64,000 nt of DNA from positions 40,376-104,375 of the forward strand of contig CANGBC010000009.1 of assembly GCA_947452005.1 (NCBI GenBank). The letters run 5' to 3'. This document shows, piece by piece, positions 45,507-55,183 of this stretch (positions within the stretch are counted from its first letter, which is position 1; each line of letters begins with the position of its first letter). The notes under the pieces were generated by a model. The model had not been told where the DNA came from and did not search any database. It was given only the letters and a program-made list of their open reading frames with translations. The stretch comes from Beijerinckiaceae bacterium. GTDB lineage: Bacteria > Pseudomonadota > Alphaproteobacteria > Rhizobiales > Beijerinckiaceae. The position numbers and the translations under genes were made by a program.

Positions 45507-45898
45507 GATCTTTTGCACTGACCTTGATGATGCTCTGTGCCACTGCCTCGCCGGCCGCGGCACAGGCGCCTGTTTTTTCAGCTGAGCAGGTAGAGCGCGG
45601 CAAAGCCTCCTATATCCAGCGTTGCGGCATGTGCCATGGCGAAAATCTGGATGATGGCGATTTCGGCGGCGCGCCTTTGCGTGGTTCATGGTTTCGCGAT
45701 CATTGGGGCGCGGGCTCGGTGGCAAGCCTCTTCAGCTATGTGCAAACGACCATGCCGCCCGATAATCCCGGCGGGTTGAATGACACCACTTACACGGACA
45801 TTCTCACCTACATCCTGCAGCGTAACGGCTATGCGGCGGGGCGTGATGAAATGAAGTCGGACGAAAAAGCCATGGAGGCCATGAGCCTTCAGAAATGA
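45503..45898 (+). CDS. Small exported cytochrome c
   Basis: A 131-residue protein with a signal peptide (ending AAAQAPVF) and one haem-c site CGMCH at residues 41-45, followed by MPPDNPGGL with the likely Met ligand near residue 85. It is the expected electron acceptor of the PQQ dehydrogenase, to which it is translationally coupled by ATGA. Two near-identical 14-base stretches (CTTCAGAAATGAGT) stand at its stop codon. Confidence 0.88.
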   Translation: MRSFALTLMMLCATASPAAAQAPVFSAEQVERGKASYIQRCGMCHGENLDDGDFGGAPLRGSWFRDHWGAGSVASLFSYVQTTMPPDNPGGLNDTTYTDILTYILQRNGYAAGRDEMKSDEKAMEAMSLQK

Positions 45899-45960
45899 GT
45901 CTTCAGAAATGAGTCTCAAAAAATAATGGCGCTGCAGACAGCGTCAACGTGGGAGGGAAT

Positions 45961-46989
45961 ATGCGCAAGCTTGCCCGTTTCATAAGTGTCGCTGCTGCTC
46001 TCGCGGCGTGCTGTTTGCCCGCGCGCGCTGATCCGATCGAGGAATTCTACAAAGGCAAAAGCGTCACGATCATGATCGGCTATGGCGCCGGCGGATCGGA
46101 TGATCTGTGGGCGCGACTGCTCGCCCGACATATGAATCGCTTCCTGCCGGGCAATCCCACCATTGTGCCGCAAAATGTGCCGGGCGCTGGCTCGCTGGTC
46201 GCGGCCAACCAGGTGTTCAAGACAGCCCCCAAAGACGGCACGGTTCTGGCCCTGATCAATCGCGGCGTGCCCTTCGAGCCTTTGCTCGGCAATAAATCCG
46301 CGCAATTTGATCCGCGTCAGTTCAATTACATTGGCTCACCAGACCGCGACACGATTGTCGGCTTTGTGCGCACGGATGCGCCGGTGCAAAAGCTGAGCGA
46401 TTTGCGCAGCAAGGAATTGATCGTTGCCGCCACAGGCTCGGGCGCTGATAGCCTTACCTATCCGGTGCTGTTGCGTGATCTGTTTCATCTGAAAGTGCGC
46501 ATTGTGCAGGGCTATCCGGGTTCGCGCGATATGAACCTCGCGCTCGAGCGCGGCGAGGCCTATGGCACGTTCATCTCTTATGATACGGCGCTGCGTGAGC
46601 CAGGCCTCAAAGATGGCACGCGCCGTCTGCTCGTGCAGGGTCGCCTCACACCTGATCCGCGCATCAAGGATGTGCCAGGCCTCAATGCCCTTGAACTGTC
46701 GCCAGCTGAGCGCAAGGCCGCAGAATTTTTCTTGCTACGCGCTGATATGGGTCGTCCCTTTGTCGCGCCGCCCGGTGTGCCGTTGGACCGATTGGCGGCC
46801 CTGCGCAAAGCCTTTGCTGACACATTGCTGGATGCCACAACGCAAGACGATGCTGGGCGCCAGGGACTCAATGTTTCGTTGATCTCGCCCGATGACATGA
46901 TGAAGACGTTGGATGCGGCCTATCGTTTCGATGAAAAGACCATCGCCACGGTGCGCACCATCATGCAGGACGCCGAGAAGAAAAAATAA
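45961..46989 (+). CDS. Bug/TctC-type periplasmic binding protein 2
   Basis: A 342-residue exported protein: signal peptide ending PARADPIE, then VTIMIGYGAGGSDDLWARLLARH and IVPQNVPGAGSLVAANQ, the Bug-family pattern. GGGAGGG before the ATG at 45961 is a strong ribosome site. It comes 62 bases after the cytochrome c and is followed by a strong terminator, so the PQQ gene, cytochrome and this receptor probably form one unit. Confidence 0.9.
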   Translation: MRKLARFISVAAALAACCLPARADPIEEFYKGKSVTIMIGYGAGGSDDLWARLLARHMNRFLPGNPTIVPQNVPGAGSLVAANQVFKTAPKDGTVLALINRGVPFEPLLGNKSAQFDPRQFNYIGSPDRDTIVGFVRTDAPVQKLSDLRSKELIVAATGSGADSLTYPVLLRDLFHLKVRIVQGYPGSRDMNLALERGEAYGTFISYDTALREPGLKDGTRRLLVQGRLTPDPRIKDVPGLNALELSPAERKAAEFFLLRADMGRPFVAPPGVPLDRLAALRKAFADTLLDATTQDDAGRQGLNVSLISPDDMMKTLDAAYRFDEKTIATVRTIMQDAEKKK

Positions 46990-47019
46990 TTTCTGCTGAG
47001 TGCACCAGTTTCACCAAGG

Positions 47020-47052
47020 CGCGCCCGAGCCTGTTGCTCGGGCGCGTCTTTT
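47020..47052 (+). terminator. Intrinsic terminator after binding protein 2
   Basis: CGCGCCCGAGC pairs exactly with GCTCGGGCGCG around CTGTT, followed by TCTTTT. It ends the PQQ/cytochrome/receptor unit. Confidence 0.88.
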
Positions 47053-47056
47053 GATT

Positions 47057-47845
47057 TCAGGCGCGCTCTGGCTGTTTGGATTTCCAGATCGTCTGCCCGC
47101 CATCGACGCGCAGATCTGCGCCCGTCACGAATGAGGCCTCGTCACTGGCCAGAAACAGAGCGGCATTGGCCACTTCCGCAACCGTGCCCGTGCGCCCCAA
47201 AACCTGCATCGGGCCGCGCAGCGCGTTAGATTTTTCGCGCGTCCCGAAACGGCGCAGGACGCGGTCGGTGTCGATGGGGCCGGGCGAGATCGAATTGCAG
47301 CGGATATTTTCATGCCCATAATCCAGCGCAATGACACGCGTCATGTGATGGATTGCGGCCTTTGTCGTGCAATAGCCGATGCGCCCATGCAGTGCGTAAT
47401 GGCCGTGGCTGGAGGCAATGTTGACAACCGAACCACCGTGACCTGACGCGCGCATGCTGGGAATGGCATATTTACACATCAGAAAATATCCGGTGAGATT
47501 GGTGCGCAAGGTGCGCTCCCAATCCTCCAGCGAGAGGTTTTCGACATTCTGGTCGGGCGTCACGGCCACTGCGCCATTCATCAGCGTGGTGACATGTCCA
47601 AAATGCGATTCCGCCGCCTTGATCGCGGCTTCGCATTGTTTGGGATCGTTGACATCCAGCACAAAAGCGGCGGCCGATCCGCCGTGCTCCTTGATCGATG
47701 CGACAACTTTATCGGCCTGAGCCTGGCTAATGTCGGCGATCAGGACGGACGCCCCTTCGCGCGCGAAGGTGCGGGCCACTTCGCCGCCAATGCCACCACC
47801 ACCGCCGGTGATGACCGCCACTTTGTTTTTCATGCGTCCAGTCAT
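47057..47845 (-). CDS. Short-chain dehydrogenase/reductase
   Basis: A 262-residue SDR oxidoreductase. Nucleotide-binding TGGGGGIG at the start, MNGAVAV in place of the usual NNAG, the catalytic Ser in VNIASSHGHY, and Tyr-x3-Lys in YCTTKAAIHH. The Asp in IADIS after the second strand favours NAD(H). It lies 23 bases downstream of binding protein 3 on the same strand, so both probably serve one catabolic pathway. Confidence 0.92.
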   Translation of the reverse strand: MTGRMKNKVAVITGGGGGIGGEVARTFAREGASVLIADISQAQADKVVASIKEHGGSAAAFVLDVNDPKQCEAAIKAAESHFGHVTTLMNGAVAVTPDQNVENLSLEDWERTLRTNLTGYFLMCKYAIPSMRASGHGGSVVNIASSHGHYALHGRIGYCTTKAAIHHMTRVIALDYGHENIRCNSISPGPIDTDRVLRRFGTREKSNALRGPMQVLGRTGTVAEVANAALFLASDEASFVTGADLRVDGGQTIWKSKQPERA

Positions 47846-47868
47846 GTGCTGTCCTTCCAGTTTTCTTC

Positions 47869-48918
47869 TTAGTTTTTGATGGTGCCGAAAATCGAACGAA
47901 CCTTTTCGATAACCGGTTTTGGGCTTGCATACATGTCATCGATCAGCGCGCTGACAGCCTCGCCCTTCAAGGGTGTGATGGGCATGCGCATATTGTGGGC
48001 TTCCTCCAGCAAGACCTTGTCTTGCAGAGAGTCATTGAAGCCTTTGCGGATCATCGCCACACGCTCGGCGGGCACGGCTTTGGGCAGAATAAAAGGATGG
48101 CCCATCAACAGGCCAGCCAGAGCCAGTTTGAGAACGCGGCGCTCCTCGTCCGTTTTGGCAAAATCATAGAGCAGCGGCACATCTGGCAGGTCCGGGGATT
48201 TCTCCAGTGCGATTTGCACAATGATGGAGACTTTCTTGTCGCGCAGCCAATCTGACTTTCCCGCAACAAGTGACGAATAATAGAGCCCGGCTGACCCTTG
48301 CACCTCACCGCGCTCCATCGCGAGATAGACAGGGGGCTGTCCTGTATAGCCTTCGACAATTTTGAATTTCGTGTCGAACAGCGAATTCATCATGCGCGCG
48401 TAAATAGAGTTGGTCGCGGTTGCGCCTGATGATCCGACAATGACGGTCTGCTGGCGCATGTCGTCAAAGGTTTTGATCGGGGTCGGGTTTTGCAAAATGG
48501 TCACGGCCACTTCTTTGGCCATGGAGCCGATCCAGTTCACAGCCGGTGGTTCAAGTTTGGTATTGGCCGTGGCCGCCAGCATGGGTTCATAGCCAATGCC
48601 TGAGGGCATGGCCCCCCAATAGGAGCCATCTTTGGGCACGACATTGATGATGTAATCAAGCGCCTTCAGCCCGCCAGCACCGGGCATGTTTTGCACAATG
48701 ATGGAGGGCTTTCCCGGCAGATAGGGACCAATGTGGCGTGCCAGCAATCGCGCATAAGTGTCATAGCCGCCACCAACATCGGAGGCCACGACCATAAAAA
48801 CCTGATTGCCTTTGAATGCGGGCGCCTGCGCAAAAGCCGGGCTTGATACAGCTGGGCCCATTGCCGCAAGAAATGCTCCCCCCAAAAAGCGCAACATGCG
48901 CCCGTGGCTGTGTTTCAT
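47869..48918 (-). CDS. Bug/TctC-type periplasmic binding protein 3
   Basis: A 349-residue exported protein: signal peptide ending SPAFAQAPAF, then VFMVVASDVGGGYDTYARLLARH and SIIVQNMPGAGGLKAL, again the Bug-family pattern. GGGGAGGA precedes the ATG at 48916-48918. It is the third such receptor in 10 kb and shares only family-level features with the other two, so they are not recent duplicates. Confidence 0.9.
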   Translation of the reverse strand: MKHSHGRMLRFLGGAFLAAMGPAVSSPAFAQAPAFKGNQVFMVVASDVGGGYDTYARLLARHIGPYLPGKPSIIVQNMPGAGGLKALDYIINVVPKDGSYWGAMPSGIGYEPMLAATANTKLEPPAVNWIGSMAKEVAVTILQNPTPIKTFDDMRQQTVIVGSSGATATNSIYARMMNSLFDTKFKIVEGYTGQPPVYLAMERGEVQGSAGLYYSSLVAGKSDWLRDKKVSIIVQIALEKSPDLPDVPLLYDFAKTDEERRVLKLALAGLLMGHPFILPKAVPAERVAMIRKGFNDSLQDKVLLEEAHNMRMPITPLKGEAVSALIDDMYASPKPVIEKVRSIFGTIKN

Positions 48919-49044
48919 GCCGTCCTCCCCATGTTCGTCTTCGAGCCGACTCTTTGTTTGGTCGTGCTTTCGAATTTTGATGGATGCCTTGCCTGACACC
49001 TCTTTTTGGGAAGTCTGCGGCTTCTGGAAGTGGTTGGCAAGAGC

Positions 49045-50166
49045 TCAGGCGGCCACGCGCAGGCGTTGCGCCAAGAGCCGTCCGAGCCGGATACCCGGGC
49101 GCTCGATGGTGCGATAGATGAGATCGGACAGGACGGCCGTGGCGATGAAGCCGGCCAGAAGCGTGAAGCCAAATGTCGCCCATGGCCCCAAGTGCAAAAC
49201 GCCGACCGCCAATGATGCGCTTGCCGCCACGCAGGGCCAATGGACGAGATAGACGCTGTAGGACCGATCACCCACGGCGCGCATGAAGGGCGTGTCAATC
49301 AGGCGCGACAGGGCGACGTGCCAAGCGTCCTTCGCATCGGGCGTTGTTTTCATATAGGCGCAGATGGCAATCCATAGGCCTAAAAAGGCCCAATCAAAAT
49401 GGCTGACGGCAATTGCCAGACCGATGAGGGCGAGGGGAACGGGAAAAGTTTTCACCTGATCAAACCGCTCAAAAGCGATGCGGGTCATGATGCCGATCCA
49501 GAACGTCAGAATGGCCAAAGGCAGGAATGCGGGCAGGGGGAATGTGCCGAACGCGCCGGCCCGCCCGATCAGCATGCCAGCGGCGCAGATCGCAAAAGTG
49601 ACCAGCGGCTTGCGCAGGCAGCCTGCAATAAGCAAAGGCGCGATGAGATAGAATTGCCATTCCAGCGACAGGCTCCAGCCCGGCGGCAGGAAGATGAACG
49701 TGGACTGATCGAGTATTTGTTCAGGCACCATGCCGTGCAGCAAGGTCAGATGAAGCGCGAGGTGAATGGGCCCACGCCCCGCAGCCAGTTCTTGCGCCTG
49801 CAAGAGGAGCTGGTTGGTGGGATGCGGATTGTCGTGCCAGGGCAGATCCGTCAGAAACTGGAATTCATACGGCTGCACGAGCAGGGCAATCGTCAGACAT
49901 GCCAGCCACCCGGGAAAAATGCGGCACGCGCGGCGCACAATATAAACAGGCCAAGGCTCGGCCTTGCTCAAGACAAGATGCGTAATGACAAAGCCGCTGA
50001 TGATGATGAACAGCGAGACCGCTTGATCGCCGCTTTTCATCATTGACCATGAGCCTGGCAGGCGCTCGCCGATGGAGGTCTGCTGCACGACATGAGAGAG
50101 AAAGACGATCCAGGCAAGAATGCCGCGCGAGCCCTCAAGGCCAGAATAGACGCGCGGCTCAGCCAA
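49045..50166 (-). CDS. Acyltransferase family 3 membrane protein
   Basis: A 373-residue protein with about ten helices. The N-terminus has GLEGSRGILAWIVFLSHV with the conserved His, then SLFIIISGFVITHLVLSK and RRACRIFPGWLA, as in OafA/NodX-type acyltransferases that modify polysaccharides or lipids. ERPGIRLGR near the end is typical. Its partner glycan is unknown. The gap 48919-49044 before it carries no gene; 50167-50303 after its start probably holds its promoter. Confidence 0.87.
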   Translation of the reverse strand: MAEPRVYSGLEGSRGILAWIVFLSHVVQQTSIGERLPGSWSMMKSGDQAVSLFIIISGFVITHLVLSKAEPWPVYIVRRACRIFPGWLACLTIALLVQPYEFQFLTDLPWHDNPHPTNQLLLQAQELAAGRGPIHLALHLTLLHGMVPEQILDQSTFIFLPPGWSLSLEWQFYLIAPLLIAGCLRKPLVTFAICAAGMLIGRAGAFGTFPLPAFLPLAILTFWIGIMTRIAFERFDQVKTFPVPLALIGLAIAVSHFDWAFLGLWIAICAYMKTTPDAKDAWHVALSRLIDTPFMRAVGDRSYSVYLVHWPCVAASASLAVGVLHLGPWATFGFTLLAGFIATAVLSDLIYRTIERPGIRLGRLLAQRLRVAA

Positions 50167-50303
50167 TCATCCCTCCGTGACTCGTCTGTCACAAGCCTAA
50201 CGCAACAGACAGCTTTGCGGTTGCGTTGGTCAGCGGATCGGAAGGGAAGCTATCAGTCAGTTAAAAATAAATTCGATATTTCAGAATCTTAGCGATGGTA
50301 ATT

Positions 50304-50393
50304 TGGCGGAGACGGTGGGATTCGAACCCACGATAGGGTTTCCCCTATGACGATTTAGCAAACCGTTGCCTTCAGCCTCTCGGCCACATCTCC
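50304..50393 (-). tRNA. tRNA-Ser (anticodon GCT)
   Basis: On the reverse strand a 90-base class II tRNA: acceptor GGAGATG pairs with CGTCTCC, anticodon loop TTGCTAA giving GCT, an extended variable arm (TAGGGG/CCCCTA-type), T-arm with GGTTCGAATCC, discriminator G and an encoded CCA at 50304-50306. Confidence 0.96.
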
Positions 50394-50460
50394 GTCGGCC
50401 CCGAGGGACCGGGCGTTTCTATGCCCGAGGCGGGCGAGATTGGCAAGCTTTTGGGCTGCT

Positions 50461-51333
50461 TCAGGCCGGGATGGACCCGATAAAGGTGCAGATCCGTGTG
50501 ATGGAAGGGGGGTCTAGCAGCAGAGGTGCATGGCCTTGGCCTGGAACCGTCAACGCCTGCGCATGCGGATGGCGCTCTCGCATGGCCTGGAAAACCTCGG
50601 GTGAGAGCAAATCCGAGTTCTCACCCCGAATCGCCAGAACAGGCACATGGCCCAGCGCTTCATATTGGGGCCACAGATCAGGCATGGGTTGCGTGGGATC
50701 ATAAGCATCCAGCGCGCGCGCCAAGGCTGGGTCGTAGCGCGCGACCAGTGCGCCCGCTTTTTCTTCGAGTGTGAGGCGCGCATAGGTGTGCCAGTCCGCC
50801 TCGCTCAATCCCGTGAATTGCGCACCGGACACGCGCTTGAACATGGCAACCGCCTCATCCCAATTTTGGGGGGCGGGCAATTTGCCGACATAGCCTTTGA
50901 TGCGCATGAGGCCCACAGGCTCAAGCACCGGGCCAATGTCATTGAGAATGACGCCTGCCAGAAGCTCGGGCCGAAAAGCTGCCAGCAACATGGCGTGAAT
51001 GCCGCCGCGCGATGTGCCCAGAAAAATCGCACGCTCGATGCGCTCTTGCGCCAGCATTGATTGGATGTCGGCGCTCTCGACGGCGAGATCATATTTTTTG
51101 GGATCGGCATCACGGTCAGACAAGCCACGCCCGCGATAATCAATCGCCAAAACGCGACGCCCCGCCAGCGCCAGCGTGCGCGCCACGGCGTCGAAATCGT
51201 CAGCCGTGCGTGCCAGACCCGGCAGACAGATCACCGGCAGTCCCTGCGTCTGGGCTGGCACATAATCGCGCATGTGCAGGCGCAATCCGTCAGAGGATGT
51301 GTGAAAGCGCGAAGTGATGGTGAGCGTGCTCAT
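50461..51333 (-). CDS. Alpha/beta hydrolase
   Basis: A 290-residue alpha/beta-hydrolase-fold enzyme. Oxyanion region LPGLARTADDFD, AIDYRGRGLSDRD, nucleophile elbow GTSRGG (Ser near residue 106), acid in the GENSDLLS region, and catalytic His in GQGHAPLL. The substrate is unknown. It follows the large transglycosylase gene by nine bases on the same strand and may be cotranscribed. Confidence 0.88.
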   Translation of the reverse strand: MSTLTITSRFHTSSDGLRLHMRDYVPAQTQGLPVICLPGLARTADDFDAVARTLALAGRRVLAIDYRGRGLSDRDADPKKYDLAVESADIQSMLAQERIERAIFLGTSRGGIHAMLLAAFRPELLAGVILNDIGPVLEPVGLMRIKGYVGKLPAPQNWDEAVAMFKRVSGAQFTGLSEADWHTYARLTLEEKAGALVARYDPALARALDAYDPTQPMPDLWPQYEALGHVPVLAIRGENSDLLSPEVFQAMRERHPHAQALTVPGQGHAPLLLDPPSITRICTFIGSIPA

Positions 51334-51342
51334 GGCGCCAGT

Positions 51343-53469
51343 CTAAAGCCTTTTTTCGGCGGTGCGCAATTCCGCGCGCAGGCGTGATTGATCAGGCTGG
51401 CCCATGAGCTGCGTATAGACTTCCAGATTTTCCATCACTCGCTGGACGTAGTTGCGCGTCTCGGAAAAAGGAATGCGCTCCACCCAATCAATCGGGTCGA
51501 CGCCGGGCTCACGTGGATCGCCATAGGCCGCGATCCATTCTTTGGCGCGGCGCGGCCCGGCATTATAGGCCACAAAGGTCAGGATGTGAGAGCCGCGGTA
51601 ATCAGCCAGCAATTGTCCCAGATGGGCTGCACCCAATTGCGCATTATAGGCGGGCTCATCCAGCAGTCGGTTTTTTTCAAAAGTCACGCCCACTTGTTTG
51701 GCCGTGCGCTGCGCGGTGGAATCGATCATTTGCATGAGGCCTTTGGCTCCCGCCGGTGACAAAGCGCGCGGATGAAACATGCTCTCTTGTCGCGCAATGG
51801 CATGCACAACAGGCAGCGGCGCTGACATGGCCGCTGCTTCAAACGGGGGAATGCCATTGAGCGGGAAAGCCGCCTGTTCGAGGGGCAGGCCGCGCTGCAA
51901 GGCCTGTTTGCCAATGAGTGTGCTGGCGCGCGCATCCTGATAGAGCGCGGCCAGCGCCGCAAGGGCGGCGAGCTGTGCGCCATCCTGCATGGCGCGCGTG
52001 GTCTCGGTGACCAGCGCATTGGCAAGCTCGCTCTCGCCTGCGCGGTAGAGAAGATCAGCCGCGCGTGTGGCCAGCGCGCGGGCGTCGCCGCGTGCCGGTT
52101 CAAGGCTGGCCGAAAACGGCTCAATGCGCGCGCCCAGTTTTTCGCGCGCGAGCTGGCCATAATAAACACTGCGCTCTTGCGCGGCGCGCGCGTAAAACTG
52201 GCGCGCTTGTTGGGCCATGTTTTGCGCTTCTGCCGCGCGTCCCTGCCAATAGGCGGCACGTGCGCGCGAGATGGGTGTCTCAGCGCGCTCGGCTGCGCGT
52301 GCAAAATGGGGCATGGCTTTGTCGGGCGCATTGAGAAAGCGCAAGGCAATCCAGCCCGCATGAAATTCGGCTTCAATAAATTGTTCGCGTCCTGATGCGC
52401 TGTGATCGGCGGACAGGCGATAGGCAAGTTCTGGCTTTGTGTCGTCCAGTAATTTGCGCGCCAGCACGCGCCGCTCTGTCCACCATTCATCGGGATCAAT
52501 CAGGCTCGCACGATCACGCGGTGCCGATTGTATGAGTTTGGCCGCCGCCTCAAATTCGCCTTTGCGGCGCAAGCGCTGCGCTTCACTGAGCAGCCACAGC
52601 GGATCGCTCTTGAGCGCGGCAGGCACGGCTTGCAGCAATTTTTCTGCTGCCGCTTCATTGATGACAGCCATGCGCGCTTTGAGGAGGGCGGTCACGTCGT
52701 CGCCCGCCAGACCGGCCGCACGCAAAGCGCCGGGTTTGCCGCTGTAGCCAAGACGCATGGCGCGGGCCTTGTGGTCGGCGGGGGTCAGCTGATCGGCAAA
52801 ATCCTTCAGCACCTGCGTCTCAAGCGCGCCAGACAAATCCTCATTGCGCCAGATGCTGCCGATGCGCGCACGCGCTGCCGCCTGTTTGCCACTTGCCAGT
52901 TCGAGGCGCGCCAGGGCCAGACGTCCGGCGGGTGATTGCGGGGCATGTTTGGCAAACCAGACGGCAGGCGATGTGCTGCGGCCCTTGTCCCAGAACAGCA
53001 GGTCTTCGACACGCCGCTCAAGCGACGCGCGCGCGCTCCAGTCGGGTGTGGCGGCCAGAAACCCCATCAGGCGCGGCAGCGAGGCGAGGCTGCGATCTTT
53101 CTGCAAAGCGACCCAGCCCAGCGCGGCTTTGGCGGCCGGGTCGCTGATGCGGGCGGCCTCTTCATCACCCTTGACCAGATCACCTTGCGTATAGGCGGCA
53201 AGGCTCACGGCAAATGCGGGGTCGATGGGCGCCTCAGGCGGTTGCAGCAAGGGGTTGTTGGTTGGGGCAGCCAGGTCGGGCGCATAGGCCAGGGCTTTGA
53301 CCTGTGGGGAGGGCTCAGGCCGGGCTTGGACCAGGGGAGCATGGGTTGTCGGGGCAGGGGCCGGGATGGCGGGCGCGGGCGAATCTGGGGTGCGGGCCCA
53401 TTGCAGGGCGGCCAGCCCGAGAGCCGCGGTCAGGCCGCCAAAAAGGAGGGATTTGCGCAGGGCTGGCAT
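51343..53469 (-). CDS. Large soluble lytic murein transglycosylase
   Basis: A 708-residue Slt70-like enzyme: N-terminal membrane/signal segment (LLFGGLTAALGLAALQ), a proline-rich linker to about residue 75, a long alpha-superhelical U-shaped region, then the catalytic domain near residue 560 with AIARQESMFHPRALSPAGAKGLMQM in parts and AYNAGPRRAKEWI. It cuts peptidoglycan to 1,6-anhydro-muropeptides. Divergent from dapA, as often seen in this order. Confidence 0.93.
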   Translation of the reverse strand: MPALRKSLLFGGLTAALGLAALQWARTPDSPAPAIPAPAPTTHAPLVQARPEPSPQVKALAYAPDLAAPTNNPLLQPPEAPIDPAFAVSLAAYTQGDLVKGDEEAARISDPAAKAALGWVALQKDRSLASLPRLMGFLAATPDWSARASLERRVEDLLFWDKGRSTSPAVWFAKHAPQSPAGRLALARLELASGKQAAARARIGSIWRNEDLSGALETQVLKDFADQLTPADHKARAMRLGYSGKPGALRAAGLAGDDVTALLKARMAVINEAAAEKLLQAVPAALKSDPLWLLSEAQRLRRKGEFEAAAKLIQSAPRDRASLIDPDEWWTERRVLARKLLDDTKPELAYRLSADHSASGREQFIEAEFHAGWIALRFLNAPDKAMPHFARAAERAETPISRARAAYWQGRAAEAQNMAQQARQFYARAAQERSVYYGQLAREKLGARIEPFSASLEPARGDARALATRAADLLYRAGESELANALVTETTRAMQDGAQLAALAALAALYQDARASTLIGKQALQRGLPLEQAAFPLNGIPPFEAAAMSAPLPVVHAIARQESMFHPRALSPAGAKGLMQMIDSTAQRTAKQVGVTFEKNRLLDEPAYNAQLGAAHLGQLLADYRGSHILTFVAYNAGPRRAKEWIAAYGDPREPGVDPIDWVERIPFSETRNYVQRVMENLEVYTQLMGQPDQSRLRAELRTAEKRL

Positions 53470-53657
53470 CCGTCCGGTCCTTTTCGGGTCGCTTATCTCA
53501 GCCGACCCTGCGTGATCAGGGTTGATGAAGTGTAAATCAGGCCCCTGAGCCCTTTTCTCGCCACCAGTCAGAGGCTATCTCTGTGGCCAACCTTATCAGG
53601 TGGTGAAAGTGCGGCGTCGGTATGGCGGTCCGCTTCAGGTTCTAAGGATTTCTGCTC

Positions 53658-54551
53658 ATGCCTCAGTCCGCCCGTTTTCAGGGATCGATGACCGCCCTCG
53701 TGACGCCGTTCCGTGATGGCCGGATCGATGAGGAGGCGTTTCGCGCGCTCGTCTCTTGGCAGATTGCAGAAGGCACCAAGGGCCTGATCCCGGTTGGTAC
53801 CACGGGCGAGAGCCCCACGCTGTCGCATGCCGAGCATCATCGTGTGGTCGAACTCTGCATTCAGGAAGCCAAGGGCCGCGCGGCCGTGATTGCGGGTGCT
53901 GGCTCCAACAATACAGCCGAAGCGATTGATCTGGCCAAGCATGCCGAAAAGGCTGGCGCTGATGCCGTGCTGGTGGTGACGCCCTATTACAACAAGCCGA
54001 CGCAAGAAGGCATGTATCAGCATTTCAAGGCGATCAATGATGCGATCGGCATTCCGATTGTCATCTACAACATCCCGCCCCGCTCAGTGGTCGATATGTC
54101 GGTTGAGACGATGAGCCGCCTGTTCGAGCTGAAGAACATTGTGGGCGTGAAAGATGCCACCGGCAATCTGGCGCGCGTCTCGCAGCAGCGCCATGCCATG
54201 GGCTCTGACTTCATCCAGCTCTCGGGCGAGGATATGACGGCGGTTGCCTTCAATGCGGCAGGCGGTGTCGGCTGCATTTCCGTTGTCTCGAATGTTGCGC
54301 CCAAGCTGTGTGCGCAGATGCAGGAGGCGACGCTGGCGGGCGACTACAAGCGCGCGCTGGAGATTCAGGATCGTCTGGTGCCGCTGCATGAGGCGATTTT
54401 CAAGGAGCCGGGGGTGGCTGGCGCCAAATATGGCCTGTCGCTCTTGGGCAAGGTGAAAGACGAGGTGCGTTTGCCGCTGCTTTCTGTCACAGAGGGCACG
54501 CGCGCGGTCATCCGCGCCGCGATGATCCATGCTGGCGTGATTGGCGGCTAA
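53658..54551 (+). CDS. dapA: 4-hydroxy-tetrahydrodipicolinate synthase
   Basis: A 297-residue enzyme making the first lysine/diaminopimelate-specific intermediate from pyruvate and aspartate semialdehyde. Motifs: [10 protein letters not shown], the Tyr in VIYNIPPRS, and the Schiff-base Lys in [13 protein letters not shown] (near residue 163). Full length. It is followed 44 bases later by smpB on the same strand. Confidence 0.96.
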   Translation: MPQSARFQGSMTALVTPFRDGRIDEEAFRALVSWQIAEGTKGLIPVGTTGESPTLSHAEHHRVVELCIQEAKGRAAVIAGAGSNNTAEAIDLAKHAEKAGADAVLVVTPYYNKPTQEGMYQHFKAINDAIGIPIVIYNIPPRSVVDMSVETMSRLFELKNIVGVKDATGNLARVSQQRHAMGSDFIQLSGEDMTAVAFNAAGGVGCISVVSNVAPKLCAQMQEATLAGDYKRALEIQDRLVPLHEAIFKEPGVAGAKYGLSLLGKVKDEVRLPLLSVTEGTRAVIRAAMIHAGVIGG

Positions 54552-54595
54552 GCTTCACGCAGAGGTTGATTGGCCACTGGCCGGAGAGAAAAGAC

Positions 54596-55072
54596 GTGGC
54601 CCCGAAGACCCAGCCTGATTTCAAAGTCGTCGCCGACAATCGTCGCGCGCGCTTTGACTATGAGATCGGCGATGCGCTGGAAGCGGGCATCATGCTCACC
54701 GGCACAGAGGTGAAAAGCCTGCGCAGCGGCAAGGCGACGATTGCTGAAAGCTATGTCGGCCTTGATCGCTCGGGCGAGCTTTATCTCTTCAATGCAAATA
54801 TTCCGGAATATTTGCAGGCCAATCGCTTTAATCATGAGCCGCGCCGCCCACGCAAATTGCTGGTGAAATTGCGCGAGGTCGCCAAGCTCTCGCAAGCGGT
54901 CGAGCGCAAGGGCATGACGATTGTGCCGCTCAAAATCTATTTCAATGAAAAAGGCCGCGCGAAAATCGAAATCGCGTTGGGCCGCGGCAAGAATGCCGCC
55001 GACAAACGCCAGACCGAAAAAGCCCGCGATTGGAAAAAAGAGCAGGGACGGCTGCTGCGCGAGCGGGGCTGA
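54596..55072 (+). CDS. smpB: SsrA-binding protein SmpB
   Basis: A 158-residue protein: [41 protein letters not shown] in parts, and the basic C-terminal tail [22 protein letters not shown]. It brings tmRNA to stalled ribosomes. The start is a GTG at 54596 with GGAGAG upstream, since family members begin MAPKTQP; a TTG 30 bases earlier is less likely. Adjacent to dapA as in related genomes. Confidence 0.95.
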   Translation: MAPKTQPDFKVVADNRRARFDYEIGDALEAGIMLTGTEVKSLRSGKATIAESYVGLDRSGELYLFNANIPEYLQANRFNHEPRRPRKLLVKLREVAKLSQAVERKGMTIVPLKIYFNEKGRAKIEIALGRGKNAADKRQTEKARDWKKEQGRLLRERG

Positions 55073-55081
55073 GTGGCGCTC

Positions 55082-55177
55082 GTCGTTGCGAGCGTAGCGA
55101 AGCAATCCATGGTGCTGTGGTCATAGGCTGGCGTTTCGCAATGGATTGCCGCGTCGCCTTCGGCTCCTCGCAATGAC
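55082..55177. repeat. Intergenic inverted-repeat element, family B copy 2
   Basis: Begins GTCGTTGCGAGCGTAGCGAAG, contains GAAGCAATCCATGG and ATGGATTGCCGCGTCG, and ends GGCTCCTCGCAATGAC. It lies between the smpB stop and the convergent uracil-DNA glycosylase gene and is very similar to 62998-63081. Confidence 0.85.
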
Positions 55178-55183
55178 GAGGTG

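Noticed and set aside
50304..50393. Genomic-island attachment site at tRNA-Ser
   Set aside because: No integrase gene and no direct repeat of the tRNA 3' end were seen nearby.
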